Notes under the pieces: generated by a model
The model's database searches: none
What the model saw: only the letters and a program-made list of their open reading frames with translations
Told to the model about the DNA's origin: nothing
Shown here: positions 1-8,101 of the stretch, in pieces
How the letters are laid out: every line of letters begins with the position of its first letter
Numbering within the stretch: position 1 is the stretch's first letter
NCBI GenBank assembly: GCA_965198095.1
Contig: OZ240239.1
Span: 2,604,001-2,668,000, forward strand
Reading direction: 5' to 3'
DNA from: CBDFJH01 sp965198095
GTDB lineage: Bacteria; Latescibacterota; UBA2968; GCA-2709665
DNA length: 64,000 nucleotides
Made by a program: the position numbers and the translations under genes

Positions 1-504
1 CACCGAGGTGCTGCCCGGGACGTAGCGGAAGCTGCGGTGGAGGGTATCGGAAAGTTGCAACAGCCCCTTGAGAGGATCGTCGCCGCACTCGATCTCGTTT
101 CGGTCCACGAAATCGTCGAGAAGGTGTGACGGCCCGGCCAACGCGCTCGGATGGGTAAAGTCCCAATGGATGAAAGACTCCCCCCAGGCGCGGATCTCCC
201 GCCAGGCATCGACTCCGAGACCGTCGGGAAGGGGGGCCGAAGGCGCCAGTTCGACCGTGGACCGGGCTGTGATCTCCAAGTGCCGGTGCTCCCGGTGAAG
301 GTTGAGGACATGCCGGGCGTTACCGAAACAGTCCGTCTCGACGGTCAGAGAAGCCGATGGTCGTGTTTCGATTTCGAAGTCCAGAAGTCGCTGTCTCTCA
401 TCGCCGCGCGGCTTCAGGCAGAGCAACATCACGCACCCCCGCGCCCGGGATGCATATCGATAACGGGAAACGTGCTCGATCTCATATGGGACACTGGCGG
501 ACAT
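1..504 (-). CDS. Transglutaminase-like protein, N-terminal part (runs off window)
   Basis: Reading the minus strand from ATG at 504-502 gives 168 codons open to the window edge. The protein starts MSASVPYEIEHVSRYRY and continues with LLCLKPRGDERQR and FGNARHVLNLHREHRHLEI. This is the pattern of the bacterial transglutaminase-like N-terminal domain (COG1305), a beta-sandwich that precedes the Cys-His-Asp protease-like core. The core lies outside the window, so catalytic residues cannot be checked. The start is four bases after the stop of the alpha-E gene, so the two are almost certainly co-transcribed. Transglutaminase, alpha-E and circularly permuted ATP-grasp genes form a well-known conserved trio of unclear biochemistry, thought to make or cleave peptide or amide bonds. 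Recognition is by sequence pattern and context. Confidence 0.85.
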   Translation of the reverse strand, partial: MSASVPYEIEHVSRYRYASRARGCVMLLCLKPRGDERQRLLDFEIETRPSASLTVETDCFGNARHVLNLHREHRHLEITARSTVELAPSAPLPDGLGVDAWREIRAWGESFIHWDFTHPSALAGPSHLLDDFVDRNEIECGDDPLKGLLQLSDTLHRSFRYVPGSTSV

Positions 505-508
505 GGTA

Positions 509-1477
509 TCAGCGGACCGGGGAGTCCTCGATGGGGTAGTCGATGTAAGCGGCGATCACCAGATCGTGGAGCTTCCGGCAATGCTCTCCGATCCACTGGA
601 GAAGCTTCTCCCGGTCCTCCCGATCCGGCCAATCATAGTGGATCAGAGCGCAGAGGCGGCCGGCCAGCCGCCGGGCCAATGCGCCGGAGTGGATGCCGGG
701 GCCTCGACCGATGGCGTCGAGCTCCTCGGCCGCCGAGTCGAGGGACCGGCAGAGCGAGCCGGGCAGCAGCGGATCCGTCACCAGCAAGTCCAGGACTTGG
801 CGCGGCTGGACGTCGACGCTGTAGTTGCGGTTGTAAGCGTCAAACGCCTGGCAGAAGCGCAGAAGACCGGTCCAGTCCTCGCCTAAGGACTCGTCGATCC
901 GCCGGCCGGCGACGACCTGAGCCAGAAACAACGAGGCCGAGGACTGGACCCGCTCCATGAAACGCCCCAGTCGCCAGAAACGCCAGCCTTCGTCACGATA
1001 CATGGTCACCTCCGCTACACCGGCGAAGGTGTCGATTTCACGCGCCGTTTCCACGTAGAAGTTCTCCGGGGAGACCTTCCAGATCTTCCGGATGCTCGAC
1101 TCCTGGAGCCGCAGATAGGCCAGGTTCAGGCAAGTCCACATTTCGGCGCTGATACAGTTGCGCATCTGGCGGGCGTTCTCGCGGCCCATGGCGAAGCAAC
1201 TCCATACCGAATCGGGATTGGAGCGCTCGAAAGTGAGATCGTCGGCCAGGGTGTAGGAATCGGCCAGGGTGTAGTCGTCGTCGCCCAGCAACTCGAGGTT
1301 GCCCCCGGGAGGCTGCCGGTTCAGGCTGAGGTAGATCCGGCTCCAGCCGAAATGGATCTCCCGGATCGGCCGATCCACCAGAGCCTCCACCTGCAATCGC
1401 AGCAGGCGGCAGAGATGCTCCGCCCTCTCCAGGTAACGGCCCATCCAATACAGACCTTGGGCATTGCGTGAAAGCAC
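509..1477 (-). CDS. Alpha-E domain protein (COG2307 / DUF403)
   Basis: 322 residues starting MLSRNAQGLYWMGRYLERAEH, the hallmark N-terminus of alpha-E proteins (RNAE-x-LYW-x-GRY-x-ERAE). The family is all-helical and is always found beside circularly permuted ATP-grasp and transglutaminase genes. Typical family length is about 310-320 residues, so this one is complete. Internal landmarks are WSRIYLSL, ENARQMRNCIS and TMYRDEGWRFWRLGRFMER. It sits between the ATP-grasp gene upstream and the transglutaminase gene downstream. Biochemical function is not established; a role in peptide or amide-bond chemistry is inferred from its partners. Confidence 0.92.
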   Translation of the reverse strand: MLSRNAQGLYWMGRYLERAEHLCRLLRLQVEALVDRPIREIHFGWSRIYLSLNRQPPGGNLELLGDDDYTLADSYTLADDLTFERSNPDSVWSCFAMGRENARQMRNCISAEMWTCLNLAYLRLQESSIRKIWKVSPENFYVETAREIDTFAGVAEVTMYRDEGWRFWRLGRFMERVQSSASLFLAQVVAGRRIDESLGEDWTGLLRFCQAFDAYNRNYSVDVQPRQVLDLLVTDPLLPGSLCRSLDSAAEELDAIGRGPGIHSGALARRLAGRLCALIHYDWPDREDREKLLQWIGEHCRKLHDLVIAAYIDYPIEDSPVR

Positions 1478-1493
1478 TCCGGGTCTCCGCTGA

Positions 1494-3035
1494 TCAATCC
1501 TGATTAATACTCGTGCTCATCTCCGCGTTCCCCAGCGCCGGTTGCGACCTGTTGAAGCCCAGCCGGTCGCGCTCCCCACGCCGGTGTTCATGGCGACCCC
1601 GTCTACTCAGTCTCCCAACACCCACAGGTCTTTGCCGCCTCCACCCTGACTGGAGTTCACCACCAGGCTGCCCTGGCGAAGGGCGACGCGGCAGAATGCT
1701 CCGGGCACGATGCGGATCCGGCGGCCATGGAGCACAAATGGACGCAGATCGACGTGGCGCGGCGCGGCCTTCGATCACGCAGGGTGCGCGTGAGAGCGCC
1801 AGCACCGGCTGCGAGATGAAGTCGGCCGGATTGGCCCGCACCTGCTTGGCGTAGACATCGCGTTCTTCCGGCGTCGCGTGGGGACCGACCAGCATGCCGT
1901 AACCTCCGGACTCTCCTACGCGCTTCACGATCAGGCTTTCCAGGTTGTCGAGGGTGTACTCGAGCGCCTCGGGTCGACGGCAAAGATAGGTCTTCACGTT
2001 TTTCAGAAGCGGCTCTTCACCCAGGTAGTAGCGGATCATGTCGGGGACGTAGGCATAGACGCTCTTGTCGTCGGCGACGCCCGTGCCGGGTGCATTCACC
2101 AGGGCCACATTGCCCAGCTTGTAGGCGTGAATCAACCCGGGTACGCCGAGCAAAGAGTCGGGGCGGAAGACCAGCGGATCGAGAAAATCGTCATCCACGC
2201 GCCGGTAGATCACGTCCACGCGCCGCAGGCCAGCCGTGGTTCGCATGTAGACGAAACCATCGTTGACCAGCAGGTCACGGCCTTCCACCAGTTCCGCACC
2301 GATCTCGCGGGCCAGAAATATGTGCTCGTAGAAGGCGGAATTGTAGACTCCGGGCGTCAGCAGCGCGATACAGGGGCCGGCCCGACCACTTGGCGCCAGC
2401 TCCCGCAGGGTCTGGAGCAGGACGCGTCCGTAGTGCTCCACTTCTCTCACTCGAGAGCTCCGGTAGAGCCGGCGGAGACTGGCCTTCACGGCCTTACGGT
2501 TGGCGACCATGTACGAAACCCCCGACGGGACCCGCAGGTTGTCTTCCAGGACCCGGAAGCCGTCGTTCGTTCGAACCAGGTCGGTGCCGCAAACGCCCAC
2601 CCAGATTCCGTGGGGCACGGAGACGCCGCGCATCTCTACGCGGTACTGGGGACAGCCGCGCACCACGTCCACCGGGATGACCCCCTCAGAGATGATACGG
2701 GCCTCGTTGTAGATGTCGTCCAGAAAACGGTTCAGGGCTCGGAGCCGCTGGGTCAGGCCGACTTCGAGTTGGCGCCACTCGTCCCCCGATAGAATCCGGG
2801 GCACGCAGTCGATGGGGATGATGCGCTCCTCGGCTTCTTCGTCGCCGTAAACGGTAAAGGTAATACCCTCGTTGGAGAAGGAGCGCGTTACCCGCTCCTG
2901 AATGCTGCCAACTTCCTCGGCGGAGAGCCGGCTCAGGGTTTCGTACAGCAACCGGTAATGTTCCCGGGGCGCGCCGTCCGGCCGGAACATTTCGTCGTAG
3001 AACCGGGCATCCAGGTTGTAGGAATGAAAATCCAT
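1494..3035 (-). CDS. Circularly permuted ATP-grasp type 2 protein (COG2308), frameshifted near its end
   Basis: The protein begins MDFHSYNLDARFYDEMF and carries the family blocks GVIPVDVVRGCPQYRVEMRG, RVLEDNLRVPSGVSYM, TPGVYNSAFYEHIFLAREIG, LVNDGFVYMRTT, NAPGTGVADDKSVYAYVP and IVKRVGESGGYGMLVGP, typical of the permuted ATP-grasp ligase-like fold. After residue 420 or so the frame changes into an arginine- and proline-rich tail that is not family sequence. In another frame of the same strand the true C-terminus is intact: HVDLRPFVLHG, then RVALRQGSLVVNSS, then GKDLWVLGD and a stop at 1609-1607. A one-base gain or two-base loss near 1758-1768 explains this. The intact gene would be about 1607-3035. 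It is the first gene of the operon with alpha-E and transglutaminase genes. Confidence 0.88.
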   Translation of the reverse strand: MDFHSYNLDARFYDEMFRPDGAPREHYRLLYETLSRLSAEEVGSIQERVTRSFSNEGITFTVYGDEEAEERIIPIDCVPRILSGDEWRQLEVGLTQRLRALNRFLDDIYNEARIISEGVIPVDVVRGCPQYRVEMRGVSVPHGIWVGVCGTDLVRTNDGFRVLEDNLRVPSGVSYMVANRKAVKASLRRLYRSSRVREVEHYGRVLLQTLRELAPSGRAGPCIALLTPGVYNSAFYEHIFLAREIGAELVEGRDLLVNDGFVYMRTTAGLRRVDVIYRRVDDDFLDPLVFRPDSLLGVPGLIHAYKLGNVALVNAPGTGVADDKSVYAYVPDMIRYYLGEEPLLKNVKTYLCRRPEALEYTLDNLESLIVKRVGESGGYGMLVGPHATPEERDVYAKQVRANPADFISQPVLALSRAPCVIEGRAAPRRSASICAPWPPDPHRARSILPRRPSPGQPGGELQSGWRRQRPVGVGRLSRRGRHEHRRGERDRLGFNRSQPALGNAEMSTSINQD

Positions 3036-3300
3036 GAGGCTGACTCGACTCCGTTCTCCACGCGATATCAGAACATCTCGCTAAGCGATACCGCTATGGC
3101 CCCACAATGCTGTCGCCAGCAGGTGAAATATCCGCCTTGACGGCACTTGATCGGTACCGTCCGGGTGGCAGCGTTGGCTGGCTACGCATCACGTCTGGGC
3201 GGAGTCCTTCATCGGTCTCTCGGAAACCGGGTTCGTAGCCCCGCGTCAGCGATTGCCCATCTCGGATGCAGACACGCCTACCTGGACAATCCGACGTTTA
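3036..3300. other. Intergenic stretch, no supported gene
   Basis: About 265 bases between the start of the ATP-grasp gene and the end of a methyltransferase remnant, both on the minus strand. It should contain the terminator of the remnant or the promoter of the ATP-grasp operon, but I see no clear stem-loop with a T-run and no convincing -35/-10 pair. Confidence 0.4.
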
Positions 3301-3596
3301 TCAGATCCCCGAAACGCCGACATACTTGAAGATCGCACCATCCATTTCACGTGATCGGGCGGCCTGGATGACAATGGTCTTGGTACCGTCAAGGAGTGCC
3401 CTCTCCGCCGCGCCAGCCCGCTTGAACCGGCGAGCATAGAGACCCCTTCGCCGCACGCCAGGTCCAGCACCGTCCGGTCCCGCAGAGCGCCCAGCACCTC
3501 GAACAGGGTGTACCGCTCGATATAACGGCGGAACAGGAGCCGCTTGGACTCGCGATAGCGATCAGCGATGGCATCGTACTCATGCTGTTCGGTCAT
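3301..3596 (-). pseudogene. Remnant of a class I SAM-dependent methyltransferase
   Basis: From ATG at 3596 the minus strand encodes MTEQHEYDAIADRYRESKRL, followed by a helix and VLDLACGEG, which is motif I of a class I methyltransferase. Directly after motif I the frame slips at a four-G run (3443-3446). In the next frame the expected continuation LYARRFKRAGA is still readable. It then joins a foreign-looking tail ERALLDGTKTIVIQAARS that ends at a stop at 3303-3301. Motifs II-IV and most of the roughly 240-residue family length are missing. This is therefore an internally deleted and frameshifted remnant. It is separated from the TonB receptor gene by about 115 bases on the same strand. Confidence 0.75.
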
Positions 3597-3712
3597 GGCG
3601 ACGCCCCCTGGAGCGGTGCGGCCAATGGGCGCAGTTCATCCCGTAGAAATTGACGGGTCTCCCGCAGGCTGGAAACCGATAACACCAGGCTCCCGATACG
3701 GCGTGCCTCCGT

Positions 3713-6577
3713 TTACAGGTAATGAGATAGACGCAGGTACAGATACCTTCCCATGAAGTCGTAGGTGCTGGCATCCGAAGTGCCGAGGAAGCCGTTGTAT
3801 ATCACCGCTGGAGCCTGATCGAAGACGTTGTTCATTCCGATGGTCAATACGGAAATTCCAATGCCTCTCACCAGTCGGTATGATCCGTGCAGATTAAAGC
3901 GACTGTTCGGGTCGACTTTGCGGCTTTCCGGCTTTTCCGCCACGTCCGAACGATACAGGCCCTTGCAATCGTCACGTGCGCACTCCAGGAAGCCGCCGAC
4001 GTACTGCCAGGTCAGGCCAATCGAAGTTCGTTGTCGCCTCAGGCCGACAGAAGCGGCATGACGCCATCTGGGGAACACGCCCAAATCGTAGTACCCCCTG
4101 CCCTTGATCAACTCGAGACCGCCCGCTGACGGCAGCATTTGCTCGTATTTCACGAGCATGTTGCTCTCCATCTGCGCGGAGACGGCGCCCAGTGGCGAAT
4201 CGGCAATGTAATCGAATTCAATATCCAGGCCGCTGGTTTCGGTTTCTCCAAGGTTGGCACCGCGTGACAGGATATTGGTAATCAGCCTCGTGCTCCGGTC
4301 TCGCACGATTTGATTGCAGTAGGACGGCGTGTCCTGCGAGTAGCAGTTACTCAAGATCAGACCGGCGGGCAGTGCACCGATCACATCGTCGATCGTGTTG
4401 GTGTAGTAACTGACCGTAACACCGAGATTTTCCAGAAAGCCCGGTTGGTAAACCAGACCTGCCGTGATCATGGTGGCCTTCTCCGGATCGAGGTCCGTAG
4501 AGCCGCTTACCTTGGCCCGGAGCTGTGCCCGCGAGTCCTCGAAATCGGCCGGGATGCCTTGAGCGGCGCAATTTCGCTCTTGCTGAGCGGTCAACGTCCG
4601 GGCATTGCCCGCTCCGTCCACCCTGCTGCAGGGATCGCTCACCATCGGGAAGGCGTCGCCTTCACCACGGAACATTTCGGCGATGCTGGGAGCACGAAAC
4701 GCATTGGAGAACGTGGCCCGAAACGTCAGCCCCCGAGGAAGTTCGAGGCGCGTACCTGCTTCGTAGGTAAAGCCCGTGCCGAAGGTGTCGTAATTGAAGG
4801 CGCGGCCGGCAGCCGTCAGATCAAGACTCAATGCTTCCGCTTCATAGAGCGGCAGATGGGTCTCCGCATACAGGGCCCGGACCGAATAGGCGCCTTCGGT
4901 GGATTCTTCCTTATTACCGGTGGTATTTCCCGATGCGGTTACCGGATCGGGAATGTAAGACCCCGTCTCCCAGCGTGAAGACACGCCCGCAGCCACGGCC
5001 AGCGGGCCGGCCGGCAGTTGCGCGATCTCTCCGGTCAGGTTCCACTGAAGGATCTTCTGCTTGGAGTAGCCTCTGGCGATACCGGTATACTGGATATAGT
5101 CCAGCATCTCCGGTGTAATCGTGCCGGCGCCGTGTAGCAGATCGAGAGGCACGCAGTCGTCAATGGCACTGCATTCGGCGTCCGGCCCCAGCGCATGGGC
5201 GAGATTGCTGCGGATGAATCGGCCCTGGTTGATACTCGTCCCCTCGCTGCGGCCGTAGGAATAAGACAGATGCACGTCGAAGCCCAGAAGCCGATATTCC
5301 AGGCCCAGTACGATACGATAGGTGTTGATATCCTGAAGGAAATTACGATTGCCCGTTTCGACGAAGCGACGGCGGACGTCGATAAAATCGCGGCCAAACG
5401 GATTGTATCTGTTGGCGGCCGATAACGTGAGGGCCTCACTCCAGATGAAGAGGGGGGTCGGGGCCAGTTTCTGATCGGATTGCCGGTTGGTGTAGGATAC
5501 CTCGAAAAAGGTTTTCGCCTCCTCTGCGAATTCATAAGAGCCGCTGAGAAAGGTGGTGTATCTCGTCTGCGGCGTGTAAAGGTAATTCTCCGGCTGGTAA
5601 TTGTACAGGTCGCCACTGCCGTCCGAGGAGTTCCCTCCATAGTTGAAGGGGCGCCAGCTCGCGTTCGGGTCGCGGTGATAATCGCCGGCGTCTTCGCCGG
5701 CAGCCGAAACCACCGCCTGCCAGACTTCGTTGCCCGCGTCACCCGAGTGGTCGGTGATGTGGCCTTCAGGCGTCGCCGAACTGCCGCTGGTCGTGAAGGT
5801 CCCGTCGTTCTTTTCCCAGTCGTAGGTCTTATCCTCGGCGCTGAAACTACGGTCGCCGGTCCAGACGGGTTTCTGGTTGTGGTAGCCGGCCGAAAATACG
5901 ATGCTGCCCTTCTCGCTCTTCAGACCGGCGGTCGCGCTGAGATCAAGCACTTCTCCGTCACCATTGCCCGAGATCCCTCTGTAAAATTCAACATCCAGCC
6001 CCTCTGTTTCCGACACCGTGATGATATTGACCACACCCCCGACGGCGTCCGAGCCATAGACGGACGAGGCGCCGTCCTTGAGCACCTCGACGCGTTCGAT
6101 GGCGGAGGCGGGAATGGAATTCAGGTCGACGGATGAATTCGCGCCAACACCGCCCGGCACGAAGCGACGGCCGTTGACCAGCACCAGGGTCCGATGGGAA
6201 CCGAGTCCGCGGAGACTTACGCGGGTAGAGCCGTCTCCGCCGTTGTTGGCCTGGGTGTTGACGGCATTGGACTGCACGGTAAGGGTTTGCAGCACGTCTC
6301 CAATGGAAGCCAGGCCCCGGGCCTTGATTTCCTCCCTGGACAGGATAACGACCGGGGCAGGCGAGCGAGTCTCGTCGCTTTTGATACGGGAGCCGGTCAC
6401 TATAATCGGTTCGAGCTCGTAGACGATCAGTTCTTCGTCGGAGTCTTCGACATCCTGTGCAAGCGCCTCCGCAACGCGCGCCGCGGTAATGAAGAAGACG
6501 ATAAGGGAAACTGCAATCCGAAAGAATCGGAAAATGGTCACGACCCCCTCATGAGAAACTCGACCCCCACGGCTCAT
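3713..6577 (-). CDS. TonB-dependent outer-membrane receptor
   Basis: 954 residues. A hydrophobic export signal (IAVSLIVFFITAARVAEALA) lies near residues 20-42. It is followed by a TonB-box/plug start (ELEPIIVTGSRIKSDETRSP) and plug-domain blocks DVLQTLTVQS, VSLRGLGSHRTLVLVNGRR, IPASAIERVEVLKDGASSVY and GSDAVGGVVNII. The C-terminus ends RYLYLRLSHYL, an aromatic-terminated last beta strand as expected for a barrel recognised by BAM. It would import a large or scarce ligand across the outer membrane using TonB-ExbBD energy. The ligand is not predictable from sequence. The VTGSRI plug and very large barrel resemble receptors for siderophores, vitamin B12 or oligosaccharides. Its 5' side faces the iron module at 7.0-11 kb, which makes an iron ligand plausible. 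An internal start within the first 15 residues is also possible. Confidence 0.93.
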   Translation of the reverse strand: MSRGGRVSHEGVVTIFRFFRIAVSLIVFFITAARVAEALAQDVEDSDEELIVYELEPIIVTGSRIKSDETRSPAPVVILSREEIKARGLASIGDVLQTLTVQSNAVNTQANNGGDGSTRVSLRGLGSHRTLVLVNGRRFVPGGVGANSSVDLNSIPASAIERVEVLKDGASSVYGSDAVGGVVNIITVSETEGLDVEFYRGISGNGDGEVLDLSATAGLKSEKGSIVFSAGYHNQKPVWTGDRSFSAEDKTYDWEKNDGTFTTSGSSATPEGHITDHSGDAGNEVWQAVVSAAGEDAGDYHRDPNASWRPFNYGGNSSDGSGDLYNYQPENYLYTPQTRYTTFLSGSYEFAEEAKTFFEVSYTNRQSDQKLAPTPLFIWSEALTLSAANRYNPFGRDFIDVRRRFVETGNRNFLQDINTYRIVLGLEYRLLGFDVHLSYSYGRSEGTSINQGRFIRSNLAHALGPDAECSAIDDCVPLDLLHGAGTITPEMLDYIQYTGIARGYSKQKILQWNLTGEIAQLPAGPLAVAAGVSSRWETGSYIPDPVTASGNTTGNKEESTEGAYSVRALYAETHLPLYEAEALSLDLTAAGRAFNYDTFGTGFTYEAGTRLELPRGLTFRATFSNAFRAPSIAEMFRGEGDAFPMVSDPCSRVDGAGNARTLTAQQERNCAAQGIPADFEDSRAQLRAKVSGSTDLDPEKATMITAGLVYQPGFLENLGVTVSYYTNTIDDVIGALPAGLILSNCYSQDTPSYCNQIVRDRSTRLITNILSRGANLGETETSGLDIEFDYIADSPLGAVSAQMESNMLVKYEQMLPSAGGLELIKGRGYYDLGVFPRWRHAASVGLRRQRTSIGLTWQYVGGFLECARDDCKGLYRSDVAEKPESRKVDPNSRFNLHGSYRLVRGIGISVLTIGMNNVFDQAPAVIYNGFLGTSDASTYDFMGRYLYLRLSHYL

Positions 6578-6999
6578 TCGTCTCGCTTCCGGGGATCAGA
6601 CATACCCTCGCAGGGGCCATCCGCTCCCTCAAAGGAGATATTGATCGCTTCTGCCGCACGCGCTCTTTGGTCGTGACCGTTGACTCCAGTGCGGCCCGTT
6701 GGATGACGGCGAGGTTCGAGGCCTTCAAATGCGCCCTGGCCTCTTTTCGCAACGGGTAAAACTTCCCAGACTTCGCCGTCGCGCCACACCGGAACCAACG
6801 TGGGATTGGTGTGTTACCGACGTCATCCGAAAGTGTACTGGCATCCATCCGCACCCTCTCCCCGTCGACCACCTGGCCTTCAAACAGCTCGGTGTCGTGG
6901 ATGTCATGATCTTCTCCGCAGGACGATATTGAACGCATGTTCAAGATATCACATACTTAATAAAGCGTTTCGAGTTCGTCGTCAAGTTTGAAATCCAGC
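6578..6999. other. Intergenic region between divergent TonB receptor and metal module
   Basis: About 420 bases. The minus strand has open stretches reading VVDGERVRMDASTLSDDVGN and, one frame over, VPVWRDGEVWEVLPVAKRGQ. Each is only tens of codons long and they look like two frames of one decayed coding region. I do not recognise the family. An AT-rich stretch near 6925-6965 probably belongs to the promoter area. Confidence 0.35.
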
Positions 7000-7046
7000 T
7001 TGACATCCGACAAACAGCTGACTATTTTTAGCTGAGCCTAAATTAT
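7000..7046 (+). promoter_or_regulatory. Sigma-70 promoter overlapped by a DtxR/IdeR-like operator
   Basis: TTGACA at 7000-7005, a 17-base spacer and TATTTT at 7023-7028 form a sigma-70-type promoter. Overlapping the -10 is TTTAG (7027-7031), a 6-base spacer, and CTAAA (7038-7042), a perfect inverted repeat. The 19 bases from 7028 share TTAG, AGCCTAA and TA with the classical DtxR/IdeR box consensus. This is where a metal-loaded DtxR-family repressor would block transcription. The downstream operon itself encodes two DtxR-type proteins and FeoB, so autoregulation by metal is likely. Confidence 0.65.
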
Positions 7047-7075
7047 TGAATCGTGTATTGACAGTGGCGGTGAAT

Positions 7076-8101
7076 ATGAGTGAACACGGGACACTGTTGA
7101 TGACCCTCTTGCTGATGACGGCCGGCGGCCTGATTTTTTGGCCGAAGTGGGGTTATTTCTGGCGCTGGCAGCGCGTTCGCCGAATGGCCGATCGCATCCT
7201 CATTGAAGACGCGCTCAAGCATCTCTACAATTTCGAGTATCGCAGACAGGTCGTTTCCGTGGAGAGTCTCGCGGGCGCTTTGGAGATTCCGGGAAACAGA
7301 GCGGTCGAGCTGCTTGTCCGCATCGAGGCCCTCGGGCTGGCTCTGTCCGATAGGAGCGGATTGCGCATGACCCCCGAGGGCCGCCACTATGCGTTACGAA
7401 TCATTAGAGTGCATCGACTTTGGGAACACCATCTCGCCGAAGAAACCGGTACGGCCGCCTCGGAATGGCACAGCTCGGCAGAGTATTGGGAGCACGACAT
7501 CACGGAGAGCGAAGCAGACCGCCTGGCCCAAAAGATGGGAGACCCGGCGTTCGATCCGCACGGCGATCCGATTCCGACGGCTTCGGGCGACATTGCGCCT
7601 GGCCGGGGACAATCCCTCACCGCGCTCGCCGAGGGTGAGCGGGCGACCATCGTCCACATCGAGGACGAACCGGGAGCCATCTATGCCCAGTTCGTCGCAG
7701 ACGGAATCCACTTGGGCATGCGCCTGGAGGTCACGGAAATCTCACCGGAGCGTATCCGGCTTTGGGCGGAGGGGGAAGAGCACGTATTGGCGCCCGTTGT
7801 GGCTGCAAACGTCTTCGTCGTTCCGCTGCCCCGGGATGGGGAAATGGAGGGCCCATTCGAAACACTGGCCGCGCTTTCCTCGGGAGAAAAGGGCAGAGTG
7901 CTCAACATCTCCGGGGCCTGTCGAGGCCTTGAGCGGCGGCGCTTGATGGATCTCGGCATCTTGCCCGGCACGGTGATTGAAATGGAAATGACCAGTCCCA
8001 GTGGAGACCCGACCGCCTATCGCGTGCGCGGCGCCGCGATCGCGCTTCGCAAAGAGCAGGCCGGTCAGATACGCGTTGAGAAGCTCGTGGAGGTGGTCTG
8101 A
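7076..8101 (+). CDS. Membrane-anchored DtxR-type regulator fused to two FeoA-like domains
   Basis: Order of domains: a hydrophobic segment at the N-terminus (LLMTLLLMTAGGLIFW), then a winged helix of DtxR type (YRRQVVSVESLAGALEIP, GLALSDRSGLRMTPEGR), then the DtxR dimerisation/metal region (RVHRLWEHHLAEETG, EWHSSAEYWEHDITESEADR, DPHGDPIPTASG). Two SH3-like FeoA domains follow, the first around LTALAEGERATIVHI and the second around RVLNISGACRGLERRRLMDL with GILPGTVIEM. The annotated frame opens earlier at TTG 7046, but ATG at 7076 is preferred because 7046 lies inside the operator region. It abuts the FeoB GTPase gene without a gap. DtxR proteins sense Fe2+ or Mn2+, and FeoA domains bind FeoB. 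The fusion suggests one polypeptide couples sensing and transport at the membrane; that is inference. Confidence 0.85.
   Translation: MSEHGTLLMTLLLMTAGGLIFWPKWGYFWRWQRVRRMADRILIEDALKHLYNFEYRRQVVSVESLAGALEIPGNRAVELLVRIEALGLALSDRSGLRMTPEGRHYALRIIRVHRLWEHHLAEETGTAASEWHSSAEYWEHDITESEADRLAQKMGDPAFDPHGDPIPTASGDIAPGRGQSLTALAEGERATIVHIEDEPGAIYAQFVADGIHLGMRLEVTEISPERIRLWAEGEEHVLAPVVAANVFVVPLPRDGEMEGPFETLAALSSGEKGRVLNISGACRGLERRRLMDLGILPGTVIEMEMTSPSGDPTAYRVRGAAIALRKEQAGQIRVEKLVEVV

Noticed and set aside
3147..3329. Short 60-codon plus-strand frames around 3.0-3.3 kb
   Set aside because: Antisense to the methyltransferase remnant or without any coding signal.
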